A stretch of DNA of 64,000 nt, taken from positions 1 to 64,000 of the forward strand of contig CAJLHF010000005.1 in assembly GCA_905206365.1 (NCBI GenBank), in the 5' to 3' direction. The notes beneath the pieces were generated by a model. The model was given only the letters and a program-made list of their open reading frames with translations, had not been told where the DNA came from and searched no databases. Position 1 is the stretch's first letter. Each line of letters starts with the position of its first letter. Position numbers and translations under genes: made by a program. The DNA comes from an uncultured Sutterella sp. Lineage in GTDB: Bacteria; Pseudomonadota; Gammaproteobacteria; Burkholderiales; Burkholderiaceae_F. Shown here piece by piece: positions 25,384 to 33,460 of this stretch.

Positions 25384-26748
25384 TTACGCGTAACGAACGA
25401 GCGAGAAGACGAGTACGGCCACAAAGCCCGAAAGGAGCGGCACGCTCGTGCGCTTCACGACCTCCAGGGGGTTCGCCTTCACGGTGGCCGCCACGATGAT
25501 CGTCACGGCCGCCACGGGCGAAACCGCGCGAATGAGGTTCGAGGTGCACTGCATGGGCAGAGCCACCATGATCGGGTCGACCCCAGCCTTTTCGGCGATC
25601 TGCGGGATGAGCTCGATGAAGCTGTAGAAGACGGCGTTGCCCGAACCCGAAATGAAGGTGATGAGGGCGGTGATGCCCGAGAAGGCGAACATGAGACCCG
25701 TACCCGCATTTTCAACGTCGGAGAGCGAGTGCGAAATCATGTCGATGACGCCGATCGCAGAGAGCCCCGCCACCATGGTCGACGCGGCGACGATGAGCAC
25801 CACGACGCGGGAGAAGCCGTCGCCCATGCCGCGGAAAAAGAGGTTCGCGTCCTTGAGCGTCGCTTTGGCGTCGCGCTTGCGGATCATTTCCGTCACAAAG
25901 GCAAGCGCGAAGGAGAAGATCGTGATTTCGACGAGACCCACCTTCACGGACTTGAACGCCGCCCAGAAGAAGATCGTGAGAATGAGGGGGAGAATCGGGA
26001 AGATCGCGTAGTACGCGGGAGCATCCGCGGCCTTCGTCGCGAGCTTCGACTCGTCGATTTCGGCCGTCTGACGACCGGCATCGCGCTTGTCCATGTACTT
26101 CTGCCAGAAGTAGTGGACGATGCCCATCACGACGATCGCGGGAATCGTGATCGGCGCGTGGTGGTAGAAGACGTAGTCGACGACGTGTTCGAACCCGAGC
26201 ACGCGCGCGGCCACCACGTTGTCGCCCCCGAGCGGCGTCGGAACGATCGTGGCGGTCGTGGCGATGACGCCCGCGGCGGTCATCGGACTCATCTTCGCCG
26301 CGCGCAAAACGGGGTAGAGAGTCGCCATGAGGATGACTGCGAGGGACGAGGCGCTCGGAATGATGATCGAGAGAATCGTGCCGATCCAGAAGACGAGCGG
26401 AACGAGCACGTAGGGAGAACGCACGGCCGCGAGCGGGCGCGAGAGCACTTCGATCACTTTGTCGTTCGCGCCGATGTGCGACATGTAGGCCGCGAAGCCG
26501 AAGAGCGTGAGGATGATGAGACCCGCGTTCGAGTACTGCTTCACGAAAAGGTCCTTCACGACCTTGAAGGGGTCGACCCACGCCAGACCCGAACTCGCCT
26601 TTTCGGCGAGCACCGGATGGCCGAGCGCGAGCGCGGCGAAAAGGAGAACGAGGCCCGTGGCAAAGAGCACCACCTTGGCGTCGTAGTTCTTCGCAATGGC
26701 CCAGCCGGCCACAAGAAGAGCCACAAGGGAAAGGATCACTTCCAGCAT
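25384..26748 (-). CDS. Second DcuC-family C4-dicarboxylate transporter
   Basis: A 454-aa carrier with about 12 hydrophobic segments, similar in length and layout to the first copy. It starts with LEVILSLVALLVAGW and has the family motif FISGSGNAVFYSFIELIP; PLGGDNVVAARVLG and LPMQCTSNLIRAVSP are other marks. It precedes an M20 amidohydrolase and a MarR gene, a different neighbourhood from the iadA-linked copy, so the two carriers probably serve different substrates. It could import an N-acylated or aromatic-linked acid for the amidohydrolase, or export a dicarboxylate; both are inference. Confidence 0.88.
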   Translation of the reverse strand: MLEVILSLVALLVAGWAIAKNYDAKVVLFATGLVLLFAALALGHPVLAEKASSGLAWVDPFKVVKDLFVKQYSNAGLIILTLFGFAAYMSHIGANDKVIEVLSRPLAAVRSPYVLVPLVFWIGTILSIIIPSASSLAVILMATLYPVLRAAKMSPMTAAGVIATTATIVPTPLGGDNVVAARVLGFEHVVDYVFYHHAPITIPAIVVMGIVHYFWQKYMDKRDAGRQTAEIDESKLATKAADAPAYYAIFPILPLILTIFFWAAFKSVKVGLVEITIFSFALAFVTEMIRKRDAKATLKDANLFFRGMGDGFSRVVVLIVAASTMVAGLSAIGVIDMISHSLSDVENAGTGLMFAFSGITALITFISGSGNAVFYSFIELIPQIAEKAGVDPIMVALPMQCTSNLIRAVSPVAAVTIIVAATVKANPLEVVKRTSVPLLSGFVAVLVFSLVRYA

Positions 26749-27007
26749 GTTTGTCTCATCGGCGGCCGTGAGGCCGCTCCGTCGTTGGGAAAACGCGAGA
26801 TGCTATAGATTTTCAGGGCACCGCGCGTCGGGAAACCCCGTAAGACGTCCTACTTTTTATCTTGATCTGAAGATTTCTTAATTCGAATCAAACTGTAACT
26901 TTTTCGACACTTTACGTCCGTCCGATCGGTTTTTTCGTCATTTTTTCGGCTCTTTCCCCGTCGCTCAGGCTTTTCCGGGAACGACCGGCGGCACCCTTCG
27001 TTCCGAG

Positions 27008-27048
27008 AAATTCTCTTCACATGAAATATCTTCACACGAAGAGAATTT
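27008..27048. promoter_or_regulatory. Operator candidate: inverted and direct repeats over the EamA leader promoter
   Basis: AAATTCTCTTC (27008-27018) and GAAGAGAATTT (27038-27048) form a perfect 11-bp inverted repeat with a 19-nt centre. Inside it, TCTTCACA-T/C-GAA occurs twice, at 27014-27025 and 27029-27040, 15 bp apart. The repeats cover the -35 and spacer of the promoter at 27031-27059, a typical place for a repressor. Confidence 0.5.
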
Positions 27049-27059
27049 TATGCTATAGT
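27031..27059 (+). promoter_or_regulatory. Sigma-70 promoter of the structured leader
   Basis: TTCACA (27031-27036) and TATAGT (27054-27059) lie 17 bp apart, and the -10 is preceded by an extended TG motif (TGC). Transcription should start near 27066. Confidence 0.7.
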
Positions 27060-27065
27060 TCGTTT

Positions 27066-27174
27066 CACGCAGACGAAAGCGCACCTCACGGACGCTTTCG
27101 TCGCCATCCGTGAAGGGATCGAAGCCTCGAGCAACACCTCTTGAGGGAGAGGGTGCGGCTCGAGGCTTTTTATT
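27066..27174 (+). ncRNA. Structured leader or small RNA: pseudoknot plus intrinsic terminator
   Basis: Stem GACGAAAGCG (27072-27081) pairs with CGCTTTCGTC (27093-27102). Its 11-nt loop contains TCACGGA (27086-27092), which is perfectly complementary to TCCGTGA (27107-27113), giving an H-type pseudoknot. A terminator follows: GCCTCGAGC (27124-27132) with GCTCGAGGC (27158-27166), an inner partial stem, then TTTTTATT. The element spans about 110 nt between a good promoter and the EamA exporter gene (start 27277). This layout fits a transcriptional riboswitch or attenuator, or a free-standing sRNA. I could not match it to a riboswitch class I know. No leader peptide ORF is evident. Confidence 0.6.
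27122..27174 (+). terminator. Intrinsic terminator of the leader RNA
   Basis: A 9-bp perfect stem (27124-27132 with 27158-27166) encloses CACCTCT / AGAGGGTG pairing, and is followed by five T residues and ATT. It ends about 100 bp before the EamA start codon. Confidence 0.8.
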
Positions 27175-27276
27175 CACCCGTAGCATGCGCATTTCGTGCG
27201 CATTTCGCCCGCCCGGTTCTCAAGCCGCCCCGAAGACGCGACGAAATCGCGCCCGTCTTTTCCTGGAGAAACGCCC

Positions 27277-28215
27277 ATGGCCGATTCCGCGAGTTCCGCC
27301 CCCTGCAACCGTTCGCTTCTTTCGTCGCAACCGCGCACGCCCTCGCCCGTTGCGGGCGCTTTGCTCGTTGCCGCGGCGGCCGCGCTCTGGGGCACCGTCG
27401 GAACGGCTCAGACCTTCATCGTCGGAGGGCTGGCCCCCGCCTGGGTGGGAGCATTGCGTCTCATTTTCGCTTCGGTCTTTTTCGGGCTTCTGCTTCTCTC
27501 TGCGGGCCGCACGCGAGACGACCGCGTGCCGGCCGAGCGCTTTCCTTTCGGTCTCGCGCTCTTTGCGGGGCTTGCCATGGGGTTTTACAACCTCGCCTTC
27601 TTTGCGGGCGTCAAAGCCGCGGGTATTGCCGTCGGCACCGCGGCCGTGATCGGGAGCGCCCCCGTTTGGGCGGGACTGCTGGAGACCGTCGTATTCAAAA
27701 AGCGTCCGCCCCTCTTGTGGTGTGCGGGGACGGTCGTAGCCGTCGCCTCGGGGACGCTTCTCGCGCTCTCGGGGACGAGCGGCACGGAGCTCGATCTCGG
27801 GGCGCTCGGACTTTGCCTTCTCGCGGGCTTCATGTACGCCTCCTACACGCTTCTTTCGAAGTCGCTCGTGCGACGCACGACGCCGTTGCGCGCAACAAGC
27901 GCGACGTTTCTCTTTGCGATGCTCGTGGCGCTTCCCGCCGCATTTCTCATCTCGGGCCTGCCCGACATGCTTCCCGCCGACCTGCGTGTGGTCGCCTACC
28001 TCGGTCTCGTGACGACGGGCGGCGCCTACCTCCTCTTTACGACGGGTCTCAAAGGCATCCGCGCGTCAACGGGCGTCGCGCTCTCGCTCGTCGAACCCGT
28101 GACCGCTTTTCTTCTTGCCGTTACGGTGGCGGGCGAAGCCGTGAGTCTCACGGGCGTCCTCGCGCTGGCGGGCATTCTGGCGGGACTTGCGATCGTACTC
28201 AAGGCGGACGCCTGA
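27277..28215 (+). CDS. EamA-family (DMT superfamily) exporter
   Basis: A 312-aa inner-membrane protein with ten hydrophobic segments in two EamA halves. The first half starts ALLVAAAAALWGTVGTAQTF; the second starts around LGLCLLAGFMYASYTLLSK and ends VEPVTAFLLAVTVAGE, the classic EamA end motif. Such proteins usually export amino acids or metabolites. GGAG lies 8 nt before ATG 27277. Expression is probably set by the leader RNA and repeats at 27008-27174, which would report on the exported compound. Confidence 0.88.
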   Translation: MADSASSAPCNRSLLSSQPRTPSPVAGALLVAAAAALWGTVGTAQTFIVGGLAPAWVGALRLIFASVFFGLLLLSAGRTRDDRVPAERFPFGLALFAGLAMGFYNLAFFAGVKAAGIAVGTAAVIGSAPVWAGLLETVVFKKRPPLLWCAGTVVAVASGTLLALSGTSGTELDLGALGLCLLAGFMYASYTLLSKSLVRRTTPLRATSATFLFAMLVALPAAFLISGLPDMLPADLRVVAYLGLVTTGGAYLLFTTGLKGIRASTGVALSLVEPVTAFLLAVTVAGEAVSLTGVLALAGILAGLAIVLKADA

Positions 28216-28297
28216 GAGACGTCGGACGCAAGCCCGACGGAGATCGGACGGACGCCCGAGCACGGACCCGGCAAGGTGTTCTCGCTCTCCCGCCGGG

Positions 28298-28984
28298 TCA
28301 CCTTTTGAGGGCGGAAAGATCGAACGGGGCCGCCCTCAATACGATTTCCGCCCGCGCGATCCGACGCACGAGCCGCAGCCGCTTCACGGCGGGCCACCAG
28401 GAAAAGAGCAGTCGGTCGTACGGATTCCAAAGCGCCACCCAGCCGAGCACGAGCATCCCTTCGGAAATCGTCGAAGTGACCGTCGGGTAGTCGGGAAAGT
28501 CGGCAAGCCACCGGACGATCTGGCACCCGAGCATGAAGACGAACCCCCAGAAGCACGCCGACCCCACGCTTCGGAGCGCCTCGCGGGCTTCTCGAGCCCG
28601 CCGCGCGATGCGCTCCCTGAAGTACCGACCCGCCAACGCCTGAAGGAGTGCTTCGTCCCCCGGGTTCACGGCTTCGGGCGGCAGGAGCAAAACGATCCGC
28701 ACGGGTTCCGTCTCGGGCAACCCCGACACCTCGTCTTCGACATACTCGACGATGTCTTCGTTCAGATCGACGTACGGAAGCGGCACGGGCACGGTCGTCG
28801 AGAACGCGTCCGCCACGTCCGCGAGAAAAAGCCGCACCTCCCGCACGCCGTCGGGCATGCGCTCTCCCGCACCGTGTTCGAGCATGTATTCGAGCTTCTC
28901 GCGCGTGAGGCCGAGTCGGTCGTAGACCTCGCAATGCTCGGGAAGTTCGGGGAGTTCGGAAACGGCAGGCGGGGTCGGGCGCAT
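28298..28984 (-). CDS. Uncharacterised protein with two C-terminal membrane segments
   Basis: A 228-aa protein of unknown function. The N-terminal 120 residues are soluble and acidic (ELPELPEHCEVYDRLGL, YVDLNEDIVEYVEDEVSG). Two hydrophobic segments follow, around SACFWGFVFMLGCQIVRWL and GMLVLGWVALWNPY, then a basic tail. This is the layout of an inner-membrane protein with its N-domain in the cytoplasm. ATG 28984 has AGG about 9 nt upstream; the frame is open much further upstream but there it is Arg-rich non-coding sequence. It is convergent with the EamA gene; GACCCGGC / GCCGGGTC near 28264-28298 could terminate both. Confidence 0.7.
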   Translation of the reverse strand: MRPTPPAVSELPELPEHCEVYDRLGLTREKLEYMLEHGAGERMPDGVREVRLFLADVADAFSTTVPVPLPYVDLNEDIVEYVEDEVSGLPETEPVRIVLLLPPEAVNPGDEALLQALAGRYFRERIARRAREAREALRSVGSACFWGFVFMLGCQIVRWLADFPDYPTVTSTISEGMLVLGWVALWNPYDRLLFSWWPAVKRLRLVRRIARAEIVLRAAPFDLSALKR

Positions 28985-29162
28985 CGGGCTACCTCGAAGG
29001 CTTGAAAAGCGGATGAGAAACGGGCGTTTTTCCTCATCATAGCGCCCGGCGCGCCTCCGATTTTTCGCCCTTTTTCCAGCAACTCGGGTGTTTTCCTTAG
29101 CTTGACGGGACCCGAGACGCCCGGATCGCAGGCACAATGGCGGGATCCCGTCGGAGATTTTC

Positions 29163-30125
29163 ATGCTGTTCGAACTGCGCCAATCGCTTCTTCTCCTTCT
29201 CACCGCCACCATTTGGGGGCTCTCTTTCGTCGCCCAGTCGGTCGGGATGGACCACGTCGGTCCTTTCACCTTCACCGCGTCCCGCATGGCGCTCGGTACG
29301 CTCGTTCTCCTTCCCTGGGTGTTTCTCGCCCGCCGTCGTCTCTCCCGCAACCGCCCCGACACGTACGCCGAGCGCACGAGTCCCGCGTACCGCAACCGAC
29401 TCCTGCTCGGGGGCTTTCTCTGCGGCCTGTGCCTTTTTGCGGGCGAATCTCTCCAGCAGTTCGGACTCGTCCACGACACCGAAGTCGGCAAAGCGGGTTT
29501 CATCACGGCGCTCTACATCGTGATCGTGCCCATTCTCGGGTTCTTTCTCGGAAAGCGCGTCTCCAAGCTCGTCCTCGTCGCGGTCGCGCTTTCGCTCGTC
29601 GGTCTGTGGTACCTGTGCGTCCCGCCCGAGGGCTTTTCGATCGAGCTCGGGGACTTTTTCATCTTCCTCTGCGCCTTTGTTTTTTCGCTGCACATCCTTG
29701 TCATCTCGCACTTCGTGACGCGCGTCGACGGGGTGGAGCTTGCCGTCACGCAGTTTGCTTTCGGGTCGGTCATCGCCGGTCTGATGATGTTCCTTTTCGA
29801 AACGCCGACCGTCGAAGGTCTCCGGGGAGCCCTTGTTCCGATTCTCTGGGCGGGCATCATGAGCAACGGCCTTGCGTATACCCTCCAGATTGTCGGGCAA
29901 CGCGGCATGAACGACACCGTCGCCTCCCTTATCATGAGTCTTGAAAGCGTCGTGTCCGTGCTCGCCGGGTGGGCGATTCTCGGCGAAGTACTTTCGGGAC
30001 GCGAACTCCTCGGTTGCGCTCTGATGGCGGGCGCCGTCGTACTCGCGCAGCTCCCGCAACCGAAAAGCGCCGGGAAACCGCAATCCGAGTCGCGTCTCGG
30101 CTCGGATGCGACGAAGGGCGCCTGA
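29163..30125 (+). CDS. Second EamA-family (DMT superfamily) transporter
   Basis: A 320-aa inner-membrane protein with ten hydrophobic segments. It starts LLLLLTATIWGLSFVAQSVGMDHVGP and has the second-half end motif MSLESVVSVLAGWAILGE. It is only distantly similar to the exporter at 27277 and the two are not tandem duplicates. Its stop lies 63 bp before the small protein gene that opens the respiratory module, so it could be part of the same transcript, but no functional link is evident. The substrate is unknown. Confidence 0.88.
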   Translation: MLFELRQSLLLLLTATIWGLSFVAQSVGMDHVGPFTFTASRMALGTLVLLPWVFLARRRLSRNRPDTYAERTSPAYRNRLLLGGFLCGLCLFAGESLQQFGLVHDTEVGKAGFITALYIVIVPILGFFLGKRVSKLVLVAVALSLVGLWYLCVPPEGFSIELGDFFIFLCAFVFSLHILVISHFVTRVDGVELAVTQFAFGSVIAGLMMFLFETPTVEGLRGALVPILWAGIMSNGLAYTLQIVGQRGMNDTVASLIMSLESVVSVLAGWAILGEVLSGRELLGCALMAGAVVLAQLPQPKSAGKPQSESRLGSDATKGA

Positions 30126-30188
30126 CCCGAGAGTCGCCGACGCTCCTTCGCACCTTTTCCCCCAGCCTCTCCGGAGGATACGATCATC

Positions 30189-30443
30189 ATGTCCGATACC
30201 GTCCTTACTCTTTCCGTTCCCGCCGAAACGCTCGAGCGTGCGCGTGCCGCCTGCGAGCGCGACGGCACCGATCTTGAAACCGAACTCCTTCGTCGCATCG
30301 AGCTCATCGCCTCGCGCGACCGCGAAGTCCACTCGCTCCTCGTTACGCCCGACGCCGCCGACCGTTTGGCCGAACTCATGAAGGATCCGGCCTCGGGCGG
30401 GATCGAACCCTCGGCCGCGCAGATGTTGCGGCATCTGAAGTAA
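30189..30443 (+). CDS. Small protein preceding the sensor kinase
   Basis: An 84-aa acidic protein with a strong SD (GGAGG, 9 nt before ATG). It starts with TLSVPAETLERARAACERDGTDLETELLRRIE, a strand-helix-helix pattern like ribbon-helix-helix or RelB-type DNA-binding proteins, although I cannot confirm the fold. There is no toxin gene beside it. The sensor kinase starts 4 nt after its stop, so the two are almost certainly co-translated. It may be an accessory regulator of the two-component system or a divergent antitoxin-like protein. Confidence 0.72.
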   Translation: MSDTVLTLSVPAETLERARAACERDGTDLETELLRRIELIASRDREVHSLLVTPDAADRLAELMKDPASGGIEPSAAQMLRHLK

Positions 30444-30447
30444 GTCG

Positions 30448-32532
30448 ATGCGCTTTCGTTCGTACATCGCACTCGCACTGACCGCGACGGCGATCGTTCC
30501 TTTTTTAGCCTGGAGCGTGCTTCAGCGCGGGGACGTCGACCGTCGCATTCTTGAAAGCGATGCCGAGCAGTCCCGCGCGGCGCACGAGGCGGCGCGTCTC
30601 GTCGAAGAGCGGCTCGAAACGCTCGCACAGCTTGCGCGCTACGCGGCCCGCTCGGTCGGCGAAGCGACACGCACCGAACCGACGCCCGCGTCGTCCGAAA
30701 AGCTCGAACGTCTGCTTCGCGACGTCGTCGAAGGTTTCCCGACGCTCGACAATCTGCACGTCGACCGCATCGAAGCCGACGACGCTCGCGTTGCGGCCTT
30801 TTACCCGCCGCACGACCCGGACGGCCGAGCGCTTGTCGGAACCGACCATTCGACGCGATGGCACGTCGCCGCAAAGCGCCGGGGACTGGAGGGAGTCGCA
30901 TTTTCACCCGTTCTCAAAAGTTCTCAAAACCGCGAAGCCCCGCCCATCCTCACCTTTGCGGCGGACGTTCCGGGATCACCCGAGTTGCTGTTGTCGGGAG
31001 CCGTCGAACTCGATGCGCTTTTGCGCGAAATCGAAAGCACGCTTTCCTCGCGCGGGCTGCTGCTCACGGTGCTTACGCCCGAGCGCCAAATTGTTTGGCC
31101 CGCTTCGTCCGCACCGCACGTTCGGACCTGGCCCGAAATGCCCGCCGATCGCAGTCTGATCGGTTTGGGCTCGGCACAACGCTTCGTCACCGTAGCCCGT
31201 CTCCCCGACGCCGTCTCCGGATGGTCGATCGTCGTATCGAAGCCCGAGAGCCTGCGCTCTGCGGAACGGCGCCGCATCGAGCGACGGACCGCTCTTTTGG
31301 CAAGCGCCGTACTGCTTCTCACGCTCTTTGCGGGCTGGGCCGCCGGCCGACCGCTGCGTCGGGCATTCCGCCAACTGGAAGAGGATCTCGACGCGCAAGG
31401 CTTCGGGACGGAACGCACGACCATTCGACGCGGCCCCGACGAGTTGCGCCGCGTGCAACGCGTCTATCGCGAGGTGCGCCGCGCTCTTGACGCGCGAAAT
31501 GCGGAACTTTCCGCAACCGCCGAGCAACGCGCGCGCGAACTTGAGGCCGAAGAGCTGCTTTTCCGATCGGTCTTCGACGGCATCGCCCTGCCTTTCCTGC
31601 TTCTCGATGCCGACTGGAGCCCGCACCTGCGAAACCGTGCGGCAACGTCTCTGACCGACCGTGTGGTCGAACTCCTCGTTGCCAAAGCACGCGCTCACTG
31701 GACTTCGCCCGAGACGGCCGACACGACGACGGTCGACGTGCGCGTCGAAGACGGCCGGCTCGAAACCTTTGCGCTTCACGTCTTCCCCTTCTCCGCGCGA
31801 CGCTCGACGCTCGCTGCGGGCTACGCTCTGCTCGTCGAATCGGTCACCGATCGCGAAGCTTTGAAGCGCATGAAGGACGATCTCCTCGGGATCGTGGCGC
31901 ACGAACTCAAAACCCCCGTCACCGCGTGCCGGCTGCAAGTCGAGCGGCTCGAAAGCATGCTCGGCCCCCACGAAGGGTTGCGCGCGCTCGATCGAGACCT
32001 CGACCATTTGCGCCACATCGTCCACGACTGGCTCTCCGTCGCACGCATCGACGGAGGCACCTTTACCGTATACCCGAGCGTCGTTCAGCTCGGTCCCATT
32101 CTGCGCAAAGCCCGACGGCTCGTACGCGCGAGATACGACTTCGACTTTTCGGTTTCCGTCGACGAGGAGGCGGAGTGCATCTTTGCGGACGCGAGTGCTC
32201 TGACCGATGTGTTTGTCAATCTCTTTACGAATGCGTGCCGTTACGCGCGCCCCGACGAAAAACCCGTCGTTGAGGTGGCGGCTCGACGCGAGGCGAATTG
32301 CATCGTCATCGATGTTTGCGACCGGGGTATCGGCATCGCACCCGAAGACCTCGAGCGCATTTTCGACCGCTTCTATCAGGTCTCTCAAGGTACGCGACGA
32401 CGCACGGGCGGTACCGGCCTGGGCCTTGTGATTTGTCGCGCCGTTTGCACCGCGCACGGCGGCACGCTCGAAGCCTCTTGCGCCGGGGGCGTCACGCGCT
32501 TTACGCTTCGACTGCCGCAACCCGAGGCTTGA
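30448..32532 (+). CDS. Membrane sensor histidine kinase of the respiratory module
   Basis: A 694-aa kinase. One membrane segment is near residues 7-26 (IALALTATAIVPFLAWSVL) and a second near 280-297 (LASAVLLLTLFAGWAAG). The 250 residues between form a periplasmic sensor domain of Cache-like size. A HAMP-like linker, a PAS-like segment (about 360-460) and the H-box IVAHELKTPVTACRL (His485) follow. The ATPase has NLFTNACRYARP (N-box), DVCDRGIGI (G1) and TGGTGLGLVIC (G2). Its place between the small protein and the regulator/flavocytochrome genes suggests it senses the periplasmic electron acceptor or a related anion. Confidence 0.93.
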   Translation: MRFRSYIALALTATAIVPFLAWSVLQRGDVDRRILESDAEQSRAAHEAARLVEERLETLAQLARYAARSVGEATRTEPTPASSEKLERLLRDVVEGFPTLDNLHVDRIEADDARVAAFYPPHDPDGRALVGTDHSTRWHVAAKRRGLEGVAFSPVLKSSQNREAPPILTFAADVPGSPELLLSGAVELDALLREIESTLSSRGLLLTVLTPERQIVWPASSAPHVRTWPEMPADRSLIGLGSAQRFVTVARLPDAVSGWSIVVSKPESLRSAERRRIERRTALLASAVLLLTLFAGWAAGRPLRRAFRQLEEDLDAQGFGTERTTIRRGPDELRRVQRVYREVRRALDARNAELSATAEQRARELEAEELLFRSVFDGIALPFLLLDADWSPHLRNRAATSLTDRVVELLVAKARAHWTSPETADTTTVDVRVEDGRLETFALHVFPFSARRSTLAAGYALLVESVTDREALKRMKDDLLGIVAHELKTPVTACRLQVERLESMLGPHEGLRALDRDLDHLRHIVHDWLSVARIDGGTFTVYPSVVQLGPILRKARRLVRARYDFDFSVSVDEEAECIFADASALTDVFVNLFTNACRYARPDEKPVVEVAARREANCIVIDVCDRGIGIAPEDLERIFDRFYQVSQGTRRRTGGTGLGLVICRAVCTAHGGTLEASCAGGVTRFTLRLPQPEA

Positions 32533-32651
32533 CGACCGATCGGGCCGGGTGAGGCACTGCTTTCTTACAACGACGGATACGGGCAGGCGCGGCTTCGTCC
32601 CGCACCTCATTCCTCCCCCGTCCGAAGACGGGGGTTTCCCGAGATGTTTCT

Positions 32652-33383
32652 ATGAACAAACCCCTCATCCTCGTGGCCGACGACGAACCGCGCATTCGCG
32701 AACTGGTTGCCGAGCATCTCAGGGCCGCAGGCTTTGCCGTGCGCGAAGCCTGCGACGGCAAGGCCGCCCTCGAGCTTTTCCGAGTCCTCCCCGTGAAACC
32801 CGACCTCGTGCTCCTCGACCTGATGATGCCCGAGATGGACGGACACGAAGCGCTCGCGCGTCTGCGCGAAACAACCGACGTACCGGTGATCATCCTGACG
32901 GCGCGCGATCTTTTCGACGACAAAAGGCGCACCTTCACGACCGGGGCCGACGACTACCTCGTCAAACCCTTTTCGCTTCCGGAACTGGAACTGCGCATTC
33001 GGGCGCTTTTGCGCCGCAGCGGACACGGTGCCGATCGAAGCGAGGACAGCCGCATTTCCACGGGCGACTTTCTGCTCGACGCCGAACGGTGTCGCATCGA
33101 GTGGCGCGGCAACTCGGCCGCTCTGACCGGACGCGAGTTGCGACTCCTCACGCCGCTCGCGTCGCGCCCGGGAAGCGTCGTACGGTACGAGGAACTCCTG
33201 CGAGCAGGATGGCCCGACGATCCGTACGCGGACACTTCACACCTTCGCGTGGCGATCGCACGACTTCGAAAAAAAATTGCGGGTCTCGGCCTGTCGCCTC
33301 GCGTGCTTTCGTCGTACTCGTCGGTCGGGTACCTGCTCGGCGACCTCTCCAACTACGACGACGATTACGGCGACGACGACTGA
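32652..33383 (+). CDS. OmpR/PhoB-family response regulator of the respiratory module
   Basis: A 243-aa regulator. The receiver has VADDEPRI (acidic pocket), LVLLDLMMPEMDG (phospho-acceptor Asp) and LVKPFS (Lys). The C-terminal winged helix contains ALTGRELRLLTPLASRPGSVV and HLRVAIARLRKKI. It is the natural partner of the upstream kinase and probably activates the flavoprotein and cytochrome genes just downstream. The inverted repeat GTTGCAA-N5-TTGCAAC in that promoter region is a candidate site. The last residues are unusually acidic (NYDDDYGDDD). Confidence 0.94.
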   Translation: MNKPLILVADDEPRIRELVAEHLRAAGFAVREACDGKAALELFRVLPVKPDLVLLDLMMPEMDGHEALARLRETTDVPVIILTARDLFDDKRRTFTTGADDYLVKPFSLPELELRIRALLRRSGHGADRSEDSRISTGDFLLDAERCRIEWRGNSAALTGRELRLLTPLASRPGSVVRYEELLRAGWPDDPYADTSHLRVAIARLRKKIAGLGLSPRVLSSYSSVGYLLGDLSNYDDDYGDDD

Positions 33384-33399
33384 GGCTCCCGAAACGCGC

Positions 33400-33439
33400 G
33401 TTGCAATCTTTTTGCAACAAACCGGGATTACCGTAGGGT
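33400..33439 (+). promoter_or_regulatory. Inverted repeat and promoter before the flavocytochrome genes
   Basis: GTTGCAA (33400-33406) and TTGCAAC (33412-33418) form a perfect inverted repeat with a 5-nt centre. The right half supplies a TTGCAA -35-like hexamer; TAGGGT (33434-33439) lies 16 bp further on as a possible -10. The repeat is 43 bp before the flavoprotein start and just after the response-regulator gene. Confidence 0.5.
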
Positions 33440-33460
33440 TTTTCCATTCGGAGAAATCCC

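Larger units (their letters stand above)
26749..27276. other. Divergent regulatory region before dcuC-type and EamA genes
   Basis: This 528-bp gap is clearly AT-richer than its surroundings from about 26860 to 27060. It contains no protein gene. The right half holds the promoter, inverted and direct repeats, pseudoknot and terminator described separately. The left half should carry the dcuC-type promoter; a TATAGC motif on the minus strand near 26800 is a weak -10 candidate. Confidence 0.6.

Noticed and set aside
27060..27175. Assignment of the leader RNA to a known class (preQ1, guanidine, fluoride, SAM)
   Set aside because: The loop contains ACGG as in guanidine-II hairpins, but the paired-hairpin arrangement is absent, and the conserved cores of the other classes are not visible. 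I leave it unassigned.
30189..30443. Antitoxin of a type II toxin-antitoxin pair
   Set aside because: The start of the protein resembles RelB-type antitoxins, but there is no toxin-sized gene on either side; the neighbour is a sensor kinase.
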